A stretch of DNA of 14,191 bases from NCBI GenBank assembly GCA_036654415.1, contig JAVVSB010000043.1, positions 1-14,191 on the forward strand. The letters run 5' to 3'. Under the pieces are notes generated by a model that saw nothing but the letters and a program-made list of their open reading frames with translations, ran no database searches and had not been told where the DNA came from. This DNA is from Mucinivorans sp036654415. Lineage in GTDB: Bacteria; Bacteroidota; Bacteroidia; Bacteroidales; Rikenellaceae. Below are positions 1-6,889 of this stretch, piece after piece. The position numbers and the translations under genes are program-made. Position 1 is the first letter of the stretch; each line of letters opens with the position of its first letter.

Positions 1-639
1 AATGAAATTATGGAGTTGGCCCAGGAAAAAGGTATCACTGTGCAGTATGTGCCAACTGAAAAGCTTGATTTCCTGACCCGTCGCAACAACCACCAAGGTG
101 TGGTGGCAGTGGCTCCCGCCATCGAATATGCTGATATAAACGCCATCTTAGAACTTATCGAACAGAAGGAGACTCCCGCTCTGATTTTGGCACTTGATGG
201 GGTTACCGATGTGCGCAATTTTGGAGCTATTGCCCGCTCGGCCGAGTGTGCAGGGGTTGATGCTCTGATTGTTTCGGCTAAAAATTCGGCTCCAGTCAAT
301 GCCGAGGCTATGAAATCTTCGGCTGGAGCTTTGTCTATCGTGCCTGTGTGCCGCGTTGGTAGTATGCGCAACACGCTTAAGAGTCTACAGATGGCTGGTC
401 TTACCATGGTTGGTGCCACCGAAAAAGCACACACTTTGCTTTATGAAAGTGCTCTCACTGGTCCTACTGTCATTGTTATGGGCGGTGAGGAACGCGGTAT
501 TTCGAGTGAAATACTCAAGATGTGTGACATACAGATGGCTATCCCTTTACTTGGCAAGATTGGTTCACTCAATGTTTCGGCCGCCGCTGCTGTTATGCTG
601 TTCGAGGCCATGCGTCAACGATTTGAAGCCATAGAGTAA
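1..639 (+). CDS. rlmB: SpoU/TrmH-family rRNA 2'-O-methyltransferase, 5' end outside window
   Basis: The reading frame is open from base 1 (N-E-I before the first ATG at 10), so the gene starts upstream; about 35-40 N-terminal residues are missing compared with the usual ~245-250 aa. The visible part begins at the end of the small substrate-binding domain (RRNNHQGVVA) and continues into the complete SPOUT methyltransferase domain. SpoU motif 1 is seen as DVRNFGAIAR (Asn and Arg conserved), motif 2 as VMGGEERGIS, and motif 3 as IPLLGKIGSLNVSAAAAV, the part that forms the trefoil knot and binds S-adenosylmethionine. Family members methylate a ribose 2'-OH in RNA; RlmB acts on a 23S rRNA guanosine. 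The symbol rests on family resemblance; a related TrmH/SpoU paralogue with a different target base is possible. It ends in TAA and is followed by a terminator shared with the convergent def gene. Confidence 0.9.
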   Translation, partial: NEIMELAQEKGITVQYVPTEKLDFLTRRNNHQGVVAVAPAIEYADINAILELIEQKETPALILALDGVTDVRNFGAIARSAECAGVDALIVSAKNSAPVNAEAMKSSAGALSIVPVCRVGSMRNTLKSLQMAGLTMVGATEKAHTLLYESALTGPTVIVMGGEERGISSEILKMCDIQMAIPLLGKIGSLNVSAAAAVMLFEAMRQRFEAIE

Positions 640-657
640 TAGAAGTATGTAGAGTAA

Positions 658-702
658 AAGAGTTGGCTGCCCATTTTTTAATGGACAGCCAACTCTTTTT
701 TT
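658..702. terminator. Bidirectional intrinsic terminator between rlmB-like gene and def
   Basis: Arms 658-675 and 680-697 form an 18-bp stem with one mismatch (c670/a685) around a TTTT loop. On the plus strand the stem runs into a T-rich tract (696-710), and on the minus strand into TTTTACT. It sits 18 nt after the rlmB-like stop and directly after the def stop at 701, so one hairpin can end both convergent transcripts. Confidence 0.9.
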
Positions 703-1258
703 ATTTTTTTGTACGGTAGCGTGCCTTGAAGTTGCCCTTGTGGATACCCAGTAACTTTGATTTTATCAATTGCTTGCGTAGGGGCGAGAGGTGGTCCACA
801 AACAGTTTTCCATCCAAGTGGTCCAATTCATGTTGGGTCACACGAGCCCAAATGCCTGTGAAATGTTCTTGCTGTGGTTGCCAATTTTCATCAAAATATC
901 GCATTGTCACCTCGGCAGGTCGCTCCACCATTTCCGTTATTCCAGGTACGCTCAGACACCCCTCTTTATAAGGACACAAATTTTCGGAGCTCTCCACAAT
1001 TTCGGGATTAATAAATGTGCGACGAAAAACTTCTGTGTCGTTGTTGACCATATCTTCATCGTCATACTCGGTCAAATCGACCACAAACAGACGGATAGCC
1101 ACACCTACCTGCGGTGCGGCTAGCCCCACCCCGTCGGCAGCTGCCATGCTTTGATACATATTTTCGATGAGCGTGTCTAGGTGCTCATGTTCGGGGGTCA
1201 CACTATGGCACTCTTGGCGCAAAACATCGTTGCCATTGACATAAATCGGTAAAATCAT
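701..1258 (-). CDS. def: Peptide deformylase
   Basis: This 185-aa protein has all three peptide deformylase motifs: GVGLAAPQ at 43-50 (GxGxAAxQ), EGCLSVP at 99-105 with the metal-binding Cys101, and HELDH at 143-147 with the two metal-binding histidines and catalytic Glu. The enzyme is a cytoplasmic Fe2+/Zn2+ hydrolase that removes the N-formyl group from nascent polypeptides at the ribosome. Length is normal for the family and the active site looks intact. The ATG at 1258 directly precedes the conserved N-terminal start (MILPIYVNGNDVLRQ) and has a purine stretch (AAAGAGAG) just before it. It appears to be transcribed alone from the -7 element at 1328-1335, with a leader that contains a hairpin. 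It converges on the rlmB-like gene. Confidence 0.97.
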   Translation of the reverse strand: MILPIYVNGNDVLRQECHSVTPEHEHLDTLIENMYQSMAAADGVGLAAPQVGVAIRLFVVDLTEYDDEDMVNNDTEVFRRTFINPEIVESSENLCPYKEGCLSVPGITEMVERPAEVTMRYFDENWQPQQEHFTGIWARVTQHELDHLDGKLFVDHLSPLRKQLIKSKLLGIHKGNFKARYRTKK

Positions 1259-1284
1259 CTCTCTTTGCGTTTTTGTCTGCTTAC

Positions 1285-1309
1285 TAAGGCAAGCCCAAAA
1301 CTTGCCTTA
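1285..1309 (-). other. Perfect 9-bp hairpin in the def 5' leader
   Basis: TAAGGCAAG (1285-1293) and CTTGCCTTA (1301-1309) are perfectly complementary around a 7-nt loop. The hairpin lies between the predicted def -7 box and its start codon, ending about 26 nt before the ATG. No T-tract follows on the minus strand, so it is not an intrinsic terminator as written. It may stabilise the mRNA or bind a regulator; the function is unknown. Confidence 0.5.
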
Positions 1310-1327
1310 AGCAAAATAAAATAAATA

Positions 1328-1335
1328 CAAAGGTA
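1328..1335 (-). promoter_or_regulatory. Putative Bacteroidota -7 element for def
   Basis: The minus strand reads TACCTTTG, an exact match to the Bacteroidota sigma-ABfr -7 consensus TAnnTTTG. It would place the transcription start near 1322, giving a leader of about 64 nt. I see no clear TTTG -33 element at the right spacing, so the call rests on the -7 box and its location. Confidence 0.55.
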
Positions 1336-1389
1336 GTGAAATTTTATCTGTTTTTAAGATTTCTTTGCAGTGGCCTAGAATACAGCGGT

Positions 1390-2400
1390 TTAAAAAACTT
1401 CGAGCAGTTGTGGGAAAAATTCTTCAAAGGTGGTGCCTTTTAATGCTCTAAGTACCTCATACTCTTTGAGTTTTTCTACCAAAGCAGGAGTGTAACTCAT
1501 CCCTTTATCTTCTTGCTGGGCCAGCAGAGCCTCGTATTGCGTTTGATTCATTGAGCTGGCTCTAAGTCGTAGGCTCACGGCATTTGCAATTTCATCTCCT
1601 ACGTATTGATGTAGGGGAAAGTCTATGGGGGTAAAAATCGAAGCCGTTGAGTCTACTTTTTGGCTATATTTCTCTACCAAAGGAGTGATGAATGAGTGGC
1701 TAAATTCATACCACACTGAACTTTCAAGAGCGGCTCGGTTTATGTATGTGGTGCTGTCGGTGGCCATTAGTGCGTATACCTTTATTGTGCCATCGGCCTG
1801 TGCCACGCTTTGATGGTGGTTCTCTTTGAGCAGTGGTACAATCACCAAGTGGTAGCTCTCTTGCGTGCTGCCCATGTAATTCTCCATCACCCCTATCCAA
1901 TCCACACCTTCTGCCTGAGCCACTGTAGCGTCTATGATACCCTTGAAGGTGTCTCTGTTTCCTGTCCAATAGCGGTCAAAGCCACTTTTTTGGGCAAATA
2001 GTCCCATGGCCTGTCGCAGTATCTCCAGATTCACCACTCCACCAGCACGGTCTATTAAACATTTTGAATAGGTAGAGGTTTGGCTTAGTGATTGTGGCTG
2101 CGCGAGGTGGAGCATAAAGGCCGCTGGGGCGTGGCAGTTGCTTTTTGACAAATTATGGGTCAACTCTACCGCATCGAATGAGTCGAATGACAAGAATGAT
2201 GTGGCCAAGGCTTGGGTGTAGGCGTTTTTAAATGGAGTTTCGTTTTGTCCCTCGATAATTTCAATGGCACTTAGAAGCTCCATTCGAGGGTCAATTGAGA
2301 TGGTCAGTTTTCCCAATGTTTTTTCGATTGGTTGCAATGTTTTTGCAAAAGTTGTTGAGCATAAGATTAAGCTCAAAGCGAAGAAAATGATTTTTTTCAT
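1390..2400 (-). CDS. Secreted DUF4932-like protein with degenerate zinc-protease motif
   Basis: A 336-aa protein with an N-terminal signal peptide (KK, then a hydrophobic stretch at about 4-14, then STTFAK at 15-20), so it is probably exported to the periplasm or cell surface. Cys14 lies in LILC, a poor lipobox, so signal peptidase I cleavage after TFA is more likely than lipidation. The body resembles the Bacteroidota DUF4932 family from memory. Residues 230-240 (WYEFSHSFITP) sit where I recall relatives carrying HEFSHSF, an HExxH-type motif. Here the first His is Tyr231, with His235 and a possible downstream ligand Glu270 (GDEIANA) kept. It may therefore be an inactive or altered metalloprotease-like protein. 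The function is unknown. It has its own perfect sigma-54 promoter (2438-2453), implying inducible expression, and lies alone between rmuC and def. No clear terminator follows it. Confidence 0.75.
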   Translation of the reverse strand: MKKIIFFALSLILCSTTFAKTLQPIEKTLGKLTISIDPRMELLSAIEIIEGQNETPFKNAYTQALATSFLSFDSFDAVELTHNLSKSNCHAPAAFMLHLAQPQSLSQTSTYSKCLIDRAGGVVNLEILRQAMGLFAQKSGFDRYWTGNRDTFKGIIDATVAQAEGVDWIGVMENYMGSTQESYHLVIVPLLKENHHQSVAQADGTIKVYALMATDSTTYINRAALESSVWYEFSHSFITPLVEKYSQKVDSTASIFTPIDFPLHQYVGDEIANAVSLRLRASSMNQTQYEALLAQQEDKGMSYTPALVEKLKEYEVLRALKGTTFEEFFPQLLEVF

Positions 2401-2437
2401 TACATTAATAATTTAGTTATGGTTTGTCATATAACTA

Positions 2438-2453
2438 AGCAACAACCGTGCCA
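2438..2453 (-). promoter_or_regulatory. Sigma-54 (-24/-12) promoter of the DUF4932-like gene
   Basis: The minus strand reads TGGCACGGTTGTTGCT, which matches the RpoN consensus TGGCACGNNNNTTGCW at every defined position, including the GG and GC pairs 10 nt apart. The predicted start is near 2427, giving a 27-nt leader to the ATG at 2400. Such promoters need an AAA+ activator such as the NtrC-type regulator at 12036-13382. Confidence 0.85.
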
Positions 2454-2468
2454 AAGTACGTAGTGTAT

Positions 2469-2477
2469 TGATTGTCA
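2469..2477. promoter_or_regulatory. 9-mer shared with the TolC-operon promoter region
   Basis: The plus strand reads TGATTGTCA, the reverse complement of TGACAATCA at 11919-11927. It begins exactly 16 bp upstream of the outer end of the -24 box here, as its partner does at the other sigma-54 promoter. On the minus strand it runs into AATCAATACACTA, one mismatch from the E. coli IHF core WATCAANNNNTTR. It may be a site for an architectural or specific regulator. Confidence 0.4.
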
Positions 2478-2516
2478 GTGGAATACATCCTTTGGCGTAT
2501 TTGTGTAATGTCTAAA

Positions 2517-2538
2517 TATTGGACAACAGGTGTCAATA
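2517..2538. promoter_or_regulatory. Dyad in upstream-activator position of the DUF4932-like gene
   Basis: TATTGGACA and TGTCAATA form an imperfect inverted repeat (one extra G in the left arm) around ACAGG. It lies about 90-111 bp upstream of the predicted sigma-54 start, the usual distance for an NtrC-type activator site. Binding is inferred only from symmetry and position. Confidence 0.35.
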
Positions 2539-2600
2539 AATTATACTCTTTGGGTTTCTGCTTGTGTCATTAAGACGCGGTGACCTTGAGTATTGGATTC

Positions 2601-2642
2601 TTAAAAGAAAAAAATCTGTCTATGGGTAATAGACAGATTTTT
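2601..2642 (-). terminator. Intrinsic terminator of rmuC
   Basis: Arms 2610-2623 and 2629-2642 are a perfect 14-bp inverted repeat around a 5-nt loop. On the minus strand the hairpin starts one base after the rmuC TAA (2644-2646) and is followed by a T-rich tract (2614 down to about 2601). This isolates rmuC from the DUF4932-like gene. Confidence 0.92.
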
Positions 2643-2643
2643 G

Positions 2644-3972
2644 TTATTCATCTCGTTCTTGCTCGGCGAGCTTTTCGGGCAGTTCTTTACTGGATTTAAG
2701 CCCCATCGAGCGGAGTGTTTGCGCTTGTCGGATAAGGTTTCCTGGGCCACCGCTGAGTTGTCCCAGGGCCTGGTCATAGCTCTGTCGCGACCGCTCCATA
2801 TATCGTCCCACCTCAAGGAAAGTTTCGGAGAAGGTGACAAATTTTTCATACATTAAATTCCCGCGGCGGACAATTTCCTGTGCGCTTTTGCTCTGCATCT
2901 CCATCTTCCATAGGTCGGCCATCATCCTCAGACAGGCTATCAGGTTGGTGGGGCTGATGAGCATTATCCTCTTGGCATAGGCCTTGGACCACAACTCCGC
3001 ATCGCTCTGCACGGCCAGCATATAGGCTGGTTCTATGGGCACAAACATCATGGTAAAGTCCAGCGAGGTGGCTATATTGTCGTATTGTTTCGACGCCAAT
3101 GAGTCCACATGAGCATAAATAGAGCGCAGGTGTTCCTTTAGGAAAGCCTCGGCCTGCTCGGCTGTGGTGGACGAACAATATCCCTCGTAGGCTATTAGCG
3201 ACACCTTGGAGTCGATGATTATGGTACGGTTGTCGGGCAGGTGCACTAGCACATCTGGGCGTAGTTGACGCTGAGTTTCGGGGTCGATAATTGTGGCTTG
3301 CAACTCATATTCGCGTCCCTTGGTGAGCCCCGATTGTTGTAGTATACTCTCCAAAATCATCTCACCCCAATTACCCATCTTCTTTACATTACCCTTTAGT
3401 GCGCGGGTTAGGTTATTGGCCTCGACTCCCACGCGTGCTGTCTGCTCCAGCAATTCGCGTACTTGGGCCTCCAGCGAGCTACGTTGTTTTGTCTGTTCGG
3501 TGAGCGACTCCTCAACTCTCCGTTTAAAACTCTCTATACTTAACCCTAGCGGCTTTAACACTGCCTCTATGTTGACTTGGTTACTCTGCGTGAACTTGGC
3601 ACTTTTGTTTTCGAGGATGTCGTTGGCCAACTTCTCAAATTGCAACTGTGCTCTGTTTTGCAGTTCGGTCATCTGTTCCATCTGAGTGGCGAGTTTTTGG
3701 CTTACCGCCTCGTTGCGCTCTTTCAGGGTGGCCACTTGGGCCGTAAGGGTGAGGTTTTGCTCTGTTAGTTGCTGCCTTTGGTCTTGCAACTCTTGGGTCG
3801 TGGCCTCTGCTCGTTCACTCTGGGCTACCTCCACAGCCAAGCGTGTCTTAGCCTGAGCCATCTCTGCTTGTAGCTCATCTATCGCTTTACCTTTTCGATT
3901 AACCACCCACAAGCCCATTGTGGTGAGCAGTGCAAGGGCCACGGCCAAGATTATGATAATAAAAATCTCCAT
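2644..3972 (-). CDS. rmuC: RmuC-family DNA recombination protein
   Basis: About 442 aa counted from the ATG at 3972. An N-terminal membrane segment (EIFIIIILAVALALLTTMGLW) is followed by a long coiled coil to about residue 120, rich in Gln, Glu and Ala, and then the RmuC domain. That domain has the conserved GNWGEMILESIL block (about 200-211), RPDVLVHLPDN then IIIDSKVS (about 238-258, resembling the PD-(D/E)xK nuclease-like core), and FVPIEPAY with ISPTNLIACLRMMADLW. RmuC limits recombination between short inverted repeats in E. coli; its biochemical activity is not well established. An in-frame GTG at 3978 would add two residues, but it lies within the putative -7 element and the upstream hairpin, so I prefer the ATG. 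The first codons overlap the terminator of the upstream ABC operon. A strong terminator follows the stop. Confidence 0.93.
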   Translation of the reverse strand: MEIFIIIILAVALALLTTMGLWVVNRKGKAIDELQAEMAQAKTRLAVEVAQSERAEATTQELQDQRQQLTEQNLTLTAQVATLKERNEAVSQKLATQMEQMTELQNRAQLQFEKLANDILENKSAKFTQSNQVNIEAVLKPLGLSIESFKRRVEESLTEQTKQRSSLEAQVRELLEQTARVGVEANNLTRALKGNVKKMGNWGEMILESILQQSGLTKGREYELQATIIDPETQRQLRPDVLVHLPDNRTIIIDSKVSLIAYEGYCSSTTAEQAEAFLKEHLRSIYAHVDSLASKQYDNIATSLDFTMMFVPIEPAYMLAVQSDAELWSKAYAKRIMLISPTNLIACLRMMADLWKMEMQSKSAQEIVRRGNLMYEKFVTFSETFLEVGRYMERSRQSYDQALGQLSGGPGNLIRQAQTLRSMGLKSSKELPEKLAEQERDE

Positions 3973-4016
3973 AGCCACAAAGATAGTTATTTTTATCTTT
4001 GGCTATGGAGATTTTT
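3961..4016 (-). terminator. Terminator hairpin of the ABC operon, containing the rmuC start codon
   Basis: Arms 3961-3985 and 3994-4016 give 23 paired bases with a 2-nt bulge (3977-3978) and an 8-nt loop. On the minus strand it lies 18 nt after the stop of permease 2 (4035) and ends in ATTTTTATTATCAT, a T-rich tail that is also rmuC codons 3 onward. The rmuC ATG (3970-3972) is inside the second arm. One element thus appears to end the ABC operon and to fold over the rmuC initiation region. Confidence 0.8.
3978..3985 (-). promoter_or_regulatory. Putative -7 element for rmuC, implying a leaderless or near-leaderless mRNA
   Basis: The minus strand reads TATCTTTG, an exact TAnnTTTG match ending 5 nt before the ATG at 3972. 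Transcription would start at or next to that ATG. No clear -33 box is seen, and the same 8-mer is mirrored at 3994-4001 by the hairpin, so the match could be a by-product of the inverted repeat. Confidence 0.4.
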
Positions 4017-4034
4017 TGAGATGATAAAGTTCTG

Positions 4035-6440
4035 TTATTCGCTCTTTATCGATTTAACTGGGTTGGCTGTGGCGGCGTAGTATGTTTGCCCCAGCACGGT
4101 GAGCATGGCCACTACGAAGGCCACGACTCCAGCCAAGGCAAATATCCACCAACTTAGTGGGGTGCGCACAACGAACTGTTCGGCCCATGTTGTCATCACA
4201 TACCACACCGGTACAATGGCGATGGCAAAGGAGATAGCCAACCATTTGAGGAATCCTTTTGCAAGCAGCACAATCACTTGAGTCACTGTCGAGCCATAGA
4301 CCTTGCGTATGCCTATCTCTTTGCGGCGGCGTTCCACCGAGTAGCCCACCAGCGCGAATAACCCCAGGCAGCTAATGACCACGGCCAGCAGACTAAAACT
4401 CGTTAGACGATTTTCAAATAATTGATGTTTCTCGTACACCTGATTGAACATCTCGTCCATAAAGCGCCCTTCGTAGATTTCGTCGGGGAAAATATCATTA
4501 AAGCTTTTTTCTATAAAGTTTAGTGTCTGCTTCATACCATCACTTTGAATACGAATCATGGCATTACCATAGGGGTTGGGCCCTTCGAACCAGATGGAAC
4601 CTATAACCAAGGGGCCAGCCTCTGTTGTGAGTGAGGAGTGTTGAAAATTTCTGAACACACCCAGCAGGTTGCGATATGGAAATGTTAAACCTGGAATTTT
4701 GGCGCGCAGTTGTTTTGCAAAAGTTTCGTTGACTACATATTTACCCCAACCCATCGTACGTACATTGGTAGGTGAGATAGAATCTCCCTCCAACATCTTT
4801 ATACCACAGGTGGCCATACCATTCTCGTCCATGCTCATAACCATGGCGTTTGACTTTTCGTCTTTACTTTCGCCCCAAGAGACGGTTGTCATTGAACCAA
4901 CCCTCACAGGTGCTTGTTGCATGTAGGCTACATTGACTACCTTGGGGTTGGTCAACAGTGTCGAACGAAAAGCCTCCCATTTGGGTCCCATAAAGGTGTT
5001 GCCGCTGACCACAAAGATATTTTCGCGGTTGTATCCTAAATCCAAGTTACTCATATAACGCATCTGTTTATTTATATACAGGGTCGAGGCAGTAAGTGCA
5101 ATGGCGATGGTAAACTGAAGTACAATCAGGAAGTTACGCACTCCCACCATATGCAGATTACCCCCCTGTTGCGAACCTATGGCCTCCAGTGGACGCAGTC
5201 GCGTCAGAGCCAGTGCGGGGAAGATACCCGAGAGTATCCCGCTCAGTAGTGGTAGGGCTCCAAAGATGACTAGGGTGCTCTCCCAATTGAGTTCAAAGGG
5301 AACCGTCATCCCCAAAAACGATGGGTAGAGTGGTTCCAGGGCCATAGCCAGCACAAAACCACTCACGGCCGATAGTTCGGTTAGTAGCCAAGAGTCGAAG
5401 ATAACAAAGCCCACCAGAGCTCGCCTTTGAGCCCCCATTATGGCCTTGATGCCCATGGCACGTATGACCTCAGTGGAGCGGGCGGTGTAGATGTTGATGT
5501 AGTTGATAATGGCTATAACAAGTATTAGTGTAGCGATTAGACCCAACACCGTTAGTGCATCCATGTTACCCGAACTTTTGGCATTGTTTGCCATCACACC
5601 CGAGAAGTAAATATCCTTAAAAGGTAGTATTGATGGCGTATTGTCATTGTTCAATTTCTTGAGAGCCTCATTTATATCAGTTCCATTAAACTGAGACCTG
5701 CTCTTTACTACTTCCATGGCGTATTTGGGCTTAAAAGCCACAGGGTCAACGCTATTGTTTAGGCGTATATAAGCTTCATAGGACCAGTTATTCCAACGTT
5801 CCAGGTTGTAGCCTCCGTTGTCGCCGTAGCACATCTTGTTGTAATATCTCAGGTTGACTACTATCTCTGGTGCTATGGTCGAGTTCGCGGGTACGTCCTC
5901 CATAAGGGCTGCAATTTGCACAGGGCACTTGCCAATGATATTCAATCCACGTCCCACCACATCCAATGTGCCGAATAGTCGCATGGCCACCTGTCGGCTA
6001 ATAACCACATTGTTTGACCCCCTCAGAGGGTTTGTGTCGCCCGAGAGTATCTTAAATGGGAAGACCTTAAAGAATGTTGAGTCTACCGTGGTTATGTCTA
6101 TGTTGAGTCTGTTGTTGGTGGCCAGCCCCACGGTCTCTACTTTCTGTTGCCACTCCTTACCAACCAAGGTCGAGGTCTCTACCTCTGGCATTTTCGAGGC
6201 CATCTCAGCTAGGGGAGCTGGGCATACGGCGCCCATATTGGACTTCTCAACATTGCATTGGTAGACCTGTTCCATTGAGTCCGCGTAGACACCTTTGTCG
6301 TGGTTCAGCTCACCCATAATGTAGAGGTACATAATAATTACGGCTGCAAAGCCGAGTGTCAACCCCAGGTAGTTTACAAAGAACGAAAGAGGACGGTTTT
6401 GTTTGTTCCGATAACTCTCAATAATCATTTTGCCTAACAT
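4035..6440 (-). CDS. FtsX/MacB-type ABC transporter permease (permease 2, full length)
   Basis: An 801-aa inner-membrane protein with the duplicated layout of Bacteroidota FtsX/MacB permeases. It has TM1 near 20-42, a first MacB-like periplasmic domain (about 50-290), and three membrane segments beginning TVLGLIATLILVIAIINYIN. Then come TM5 (FLIVLQFTIAIALTASTLY), a second periplasmic domain, and a C-terminal FtsX domain with three segments. The cytoplasmic coupling segment RRRKEIGIRKVYGST and the terminal NPVKSIKSE are typical. Such permeases are thought to couple ATP hydrolysis by a separate LolD/MacB-like ATPase to movement of substrates at the periplasmic face, working with adaptor and TolC proteins. 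It is the last gene of the operon, 65 AT-rich nt after the remnant permease. Met5 (6428) is an alternative start. The substrate is unknown. Confidence 0.92.
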   Translation of the reverse strand: MLGKMIIESYRNKQNRPLSFFVNYLGLTLGFAAVIIMYLYIMGELNHDKGVYADSMEQVYQCNVEKSNMGAVCPAPLAEMASKMPEVETSTLVGKEWQQKVETVGLATNNRLNIDITTVDSTFFKVFPFKILSGDTNPLRGSNNVVISRQVAMRLFGTLDVVGRGLNIIGKCPVQIAALMEDVPANSTIAPEIVVNLRYYNKMCYGDNGGYNLERWNNWSYEAYIRLNNSVDPVAFKPKYAMEVVKSRSQFNGTDINEALKKLNNDNTPSILPFKDIYFSGVMANNAKSSGNMDALTVLGLIATLILVIAIINYINIYTARSTEVIRAMGIKAIMGAQRRALVGFVIFDSWLLTELSAVSGFVLAMALEPLYPSFLGMTVPFELNWESTLVIFGALPLLSGILSGIFPALALTRLRPLEAIGSQQGGNLHMVGVRNFLIVLQFTIAIALTASTLYINKQMRYMSNLDLGYNRENIFVVSGNTFMGPKWEAFRSTLLTNPKVVNVAYMQQAPVRVGSMTTVSWGESKDEKSNAMVMSMDENGMATCGIKMLEGDSISPTNVRTMGWGKYVVNETFAKQLRAKIPGLTFPYRNLLGVFRNFQHSSLTTEAGPLVIGSIWFEGPNPYGNAMIRIQSDGMKQTLNFIEKSFNDIFPDEIYEGRFMDEMFNQVYEKHQLFENRLTSFSLLAVVISCLGLFALVGYSVERRRKEIGIRKVYGSTVTQVIVLLAKGFLKWLAISFAIAIVPVWYVMTTWAEQFVVRTPLSWWIFALAGVVAFVVAMLTVLGQTYYAATANPVKSIKSE

Positions 6441-6505
6441 AATTGTATTTTTTGTATAAAGTTGTAATGTTTGTAATGTTATATGTCAATAGTAAAAATT
6501 ATATA

Positions 6506-6874
6506 CTATTTTTTGAGTGTAATGGCTGGAGGCACCATCATCGCTTGGTAGGCCTGCCAAAAGATTGTGGCAGAGGCTACCAATAGGGCCACCAACCCCG
6601 ATATTATGTAGACCATGGGGCTAATCGAGATTCGGTATGGGAAATCTTTGAGCCACATGCCACACAGGTACCATATTGCGGGTATGGCCACCACATAGGC
6701 CACCACCACGATTCTCTCTCCGTTGAGGTGGTAATTATCGACTGTGAACTGCTCGCGGGTGTAGAGGCTCAGCAGTATGACGAACATCAGAGCCAGGGCA
6801 AAACCAAAGATAGTGACAAAGGTATAGAGCTTATTACGCCCCAAAAAATTGATAAATGATTTGATATTAAACAT
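6506..6874 (-). CDS. Internally deleted remnant of an FtsX/MacB-type ABC permease
   Basis: An open 122-aa frame that joins the two ends of a ~780-800-aa permease. Residues 1-55 match the usual N-terminus: a cytoplasmic helix, TM1 (about 17-38), and the start of the periplasmic domain (EQFTVDNYHLNGERI). Residues 58-122 (from VAYVVAIPAIWYL to PPAITLKK) align without gaps to the last ~65 residues of permease 2 (from ISFAIAIVPVWYV to NPVKSIKSE), covering the last two membrane helices. About 650-680 residues, including both periplasmic domains and the middle helices, are absent. The junction (about 6686-6710) holds a 9-bp direct repeat GGCCACCAC, 12 bp apart. The frame is kept, so a small three-helix membrane protein could be made. 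It is 15 nt after the adaptor gene. It is most likely decayed and non-functional as a transporter, although a retained small protein cannot be excluded. Confidence 0.8.
   Translation of the reverse strand: MFNIKSFINFLGRNKLYTFVTIFGFALALMFVILLSLYTREQFTVDNYHLNGERIVVVAYVVAIPAIWYLCGMWLKDFPYRISISPMVYIISGLVALLVASATIFWQAYQAMMVPPAITLKK
6686..6706. repeat. 9-bp direct repeat at the permease deletion junction
   Basis: GGCCACCAC occurs at 6686-6694 and 6698-6706, 12 bp apart, at the point where the N- and C-terminal permease pieces meet. Short direct repeats can mediate deletion by slippage or recombination; whether this one did is inference. Confidence 0.5.
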
Positions 6875-6889
6875 CGCGCGTTGGTGCTT

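Noticed and set aside
2452..2459. -7-like box GTACTTTG before the DUF4932-like gene
   Set aside because: It misses the conserved leading T and overlaps the perfect sigma-54 promoter, which explains the sequence better.
3976..3978. GTG as the rmuC start
   Set aside because: It falls inside the -7 box and the bulge of the hairpin. The ATG six bases on is the better start.
3994..4001. Plus-strand TATCTTTG as a promoter for an antisense transcript into permease 2
   Set aside because: It is the mirror copy created by the terminator inverted repeat, has no -33 box and leads to no gene.
6441..6505. Repeated GTAATGTTT/GTAATGTTA in the gap before permease 2
   Set aside because: It is a short AT-rich repeat with no promoter or hairpin context, probably low-complexity spacer.
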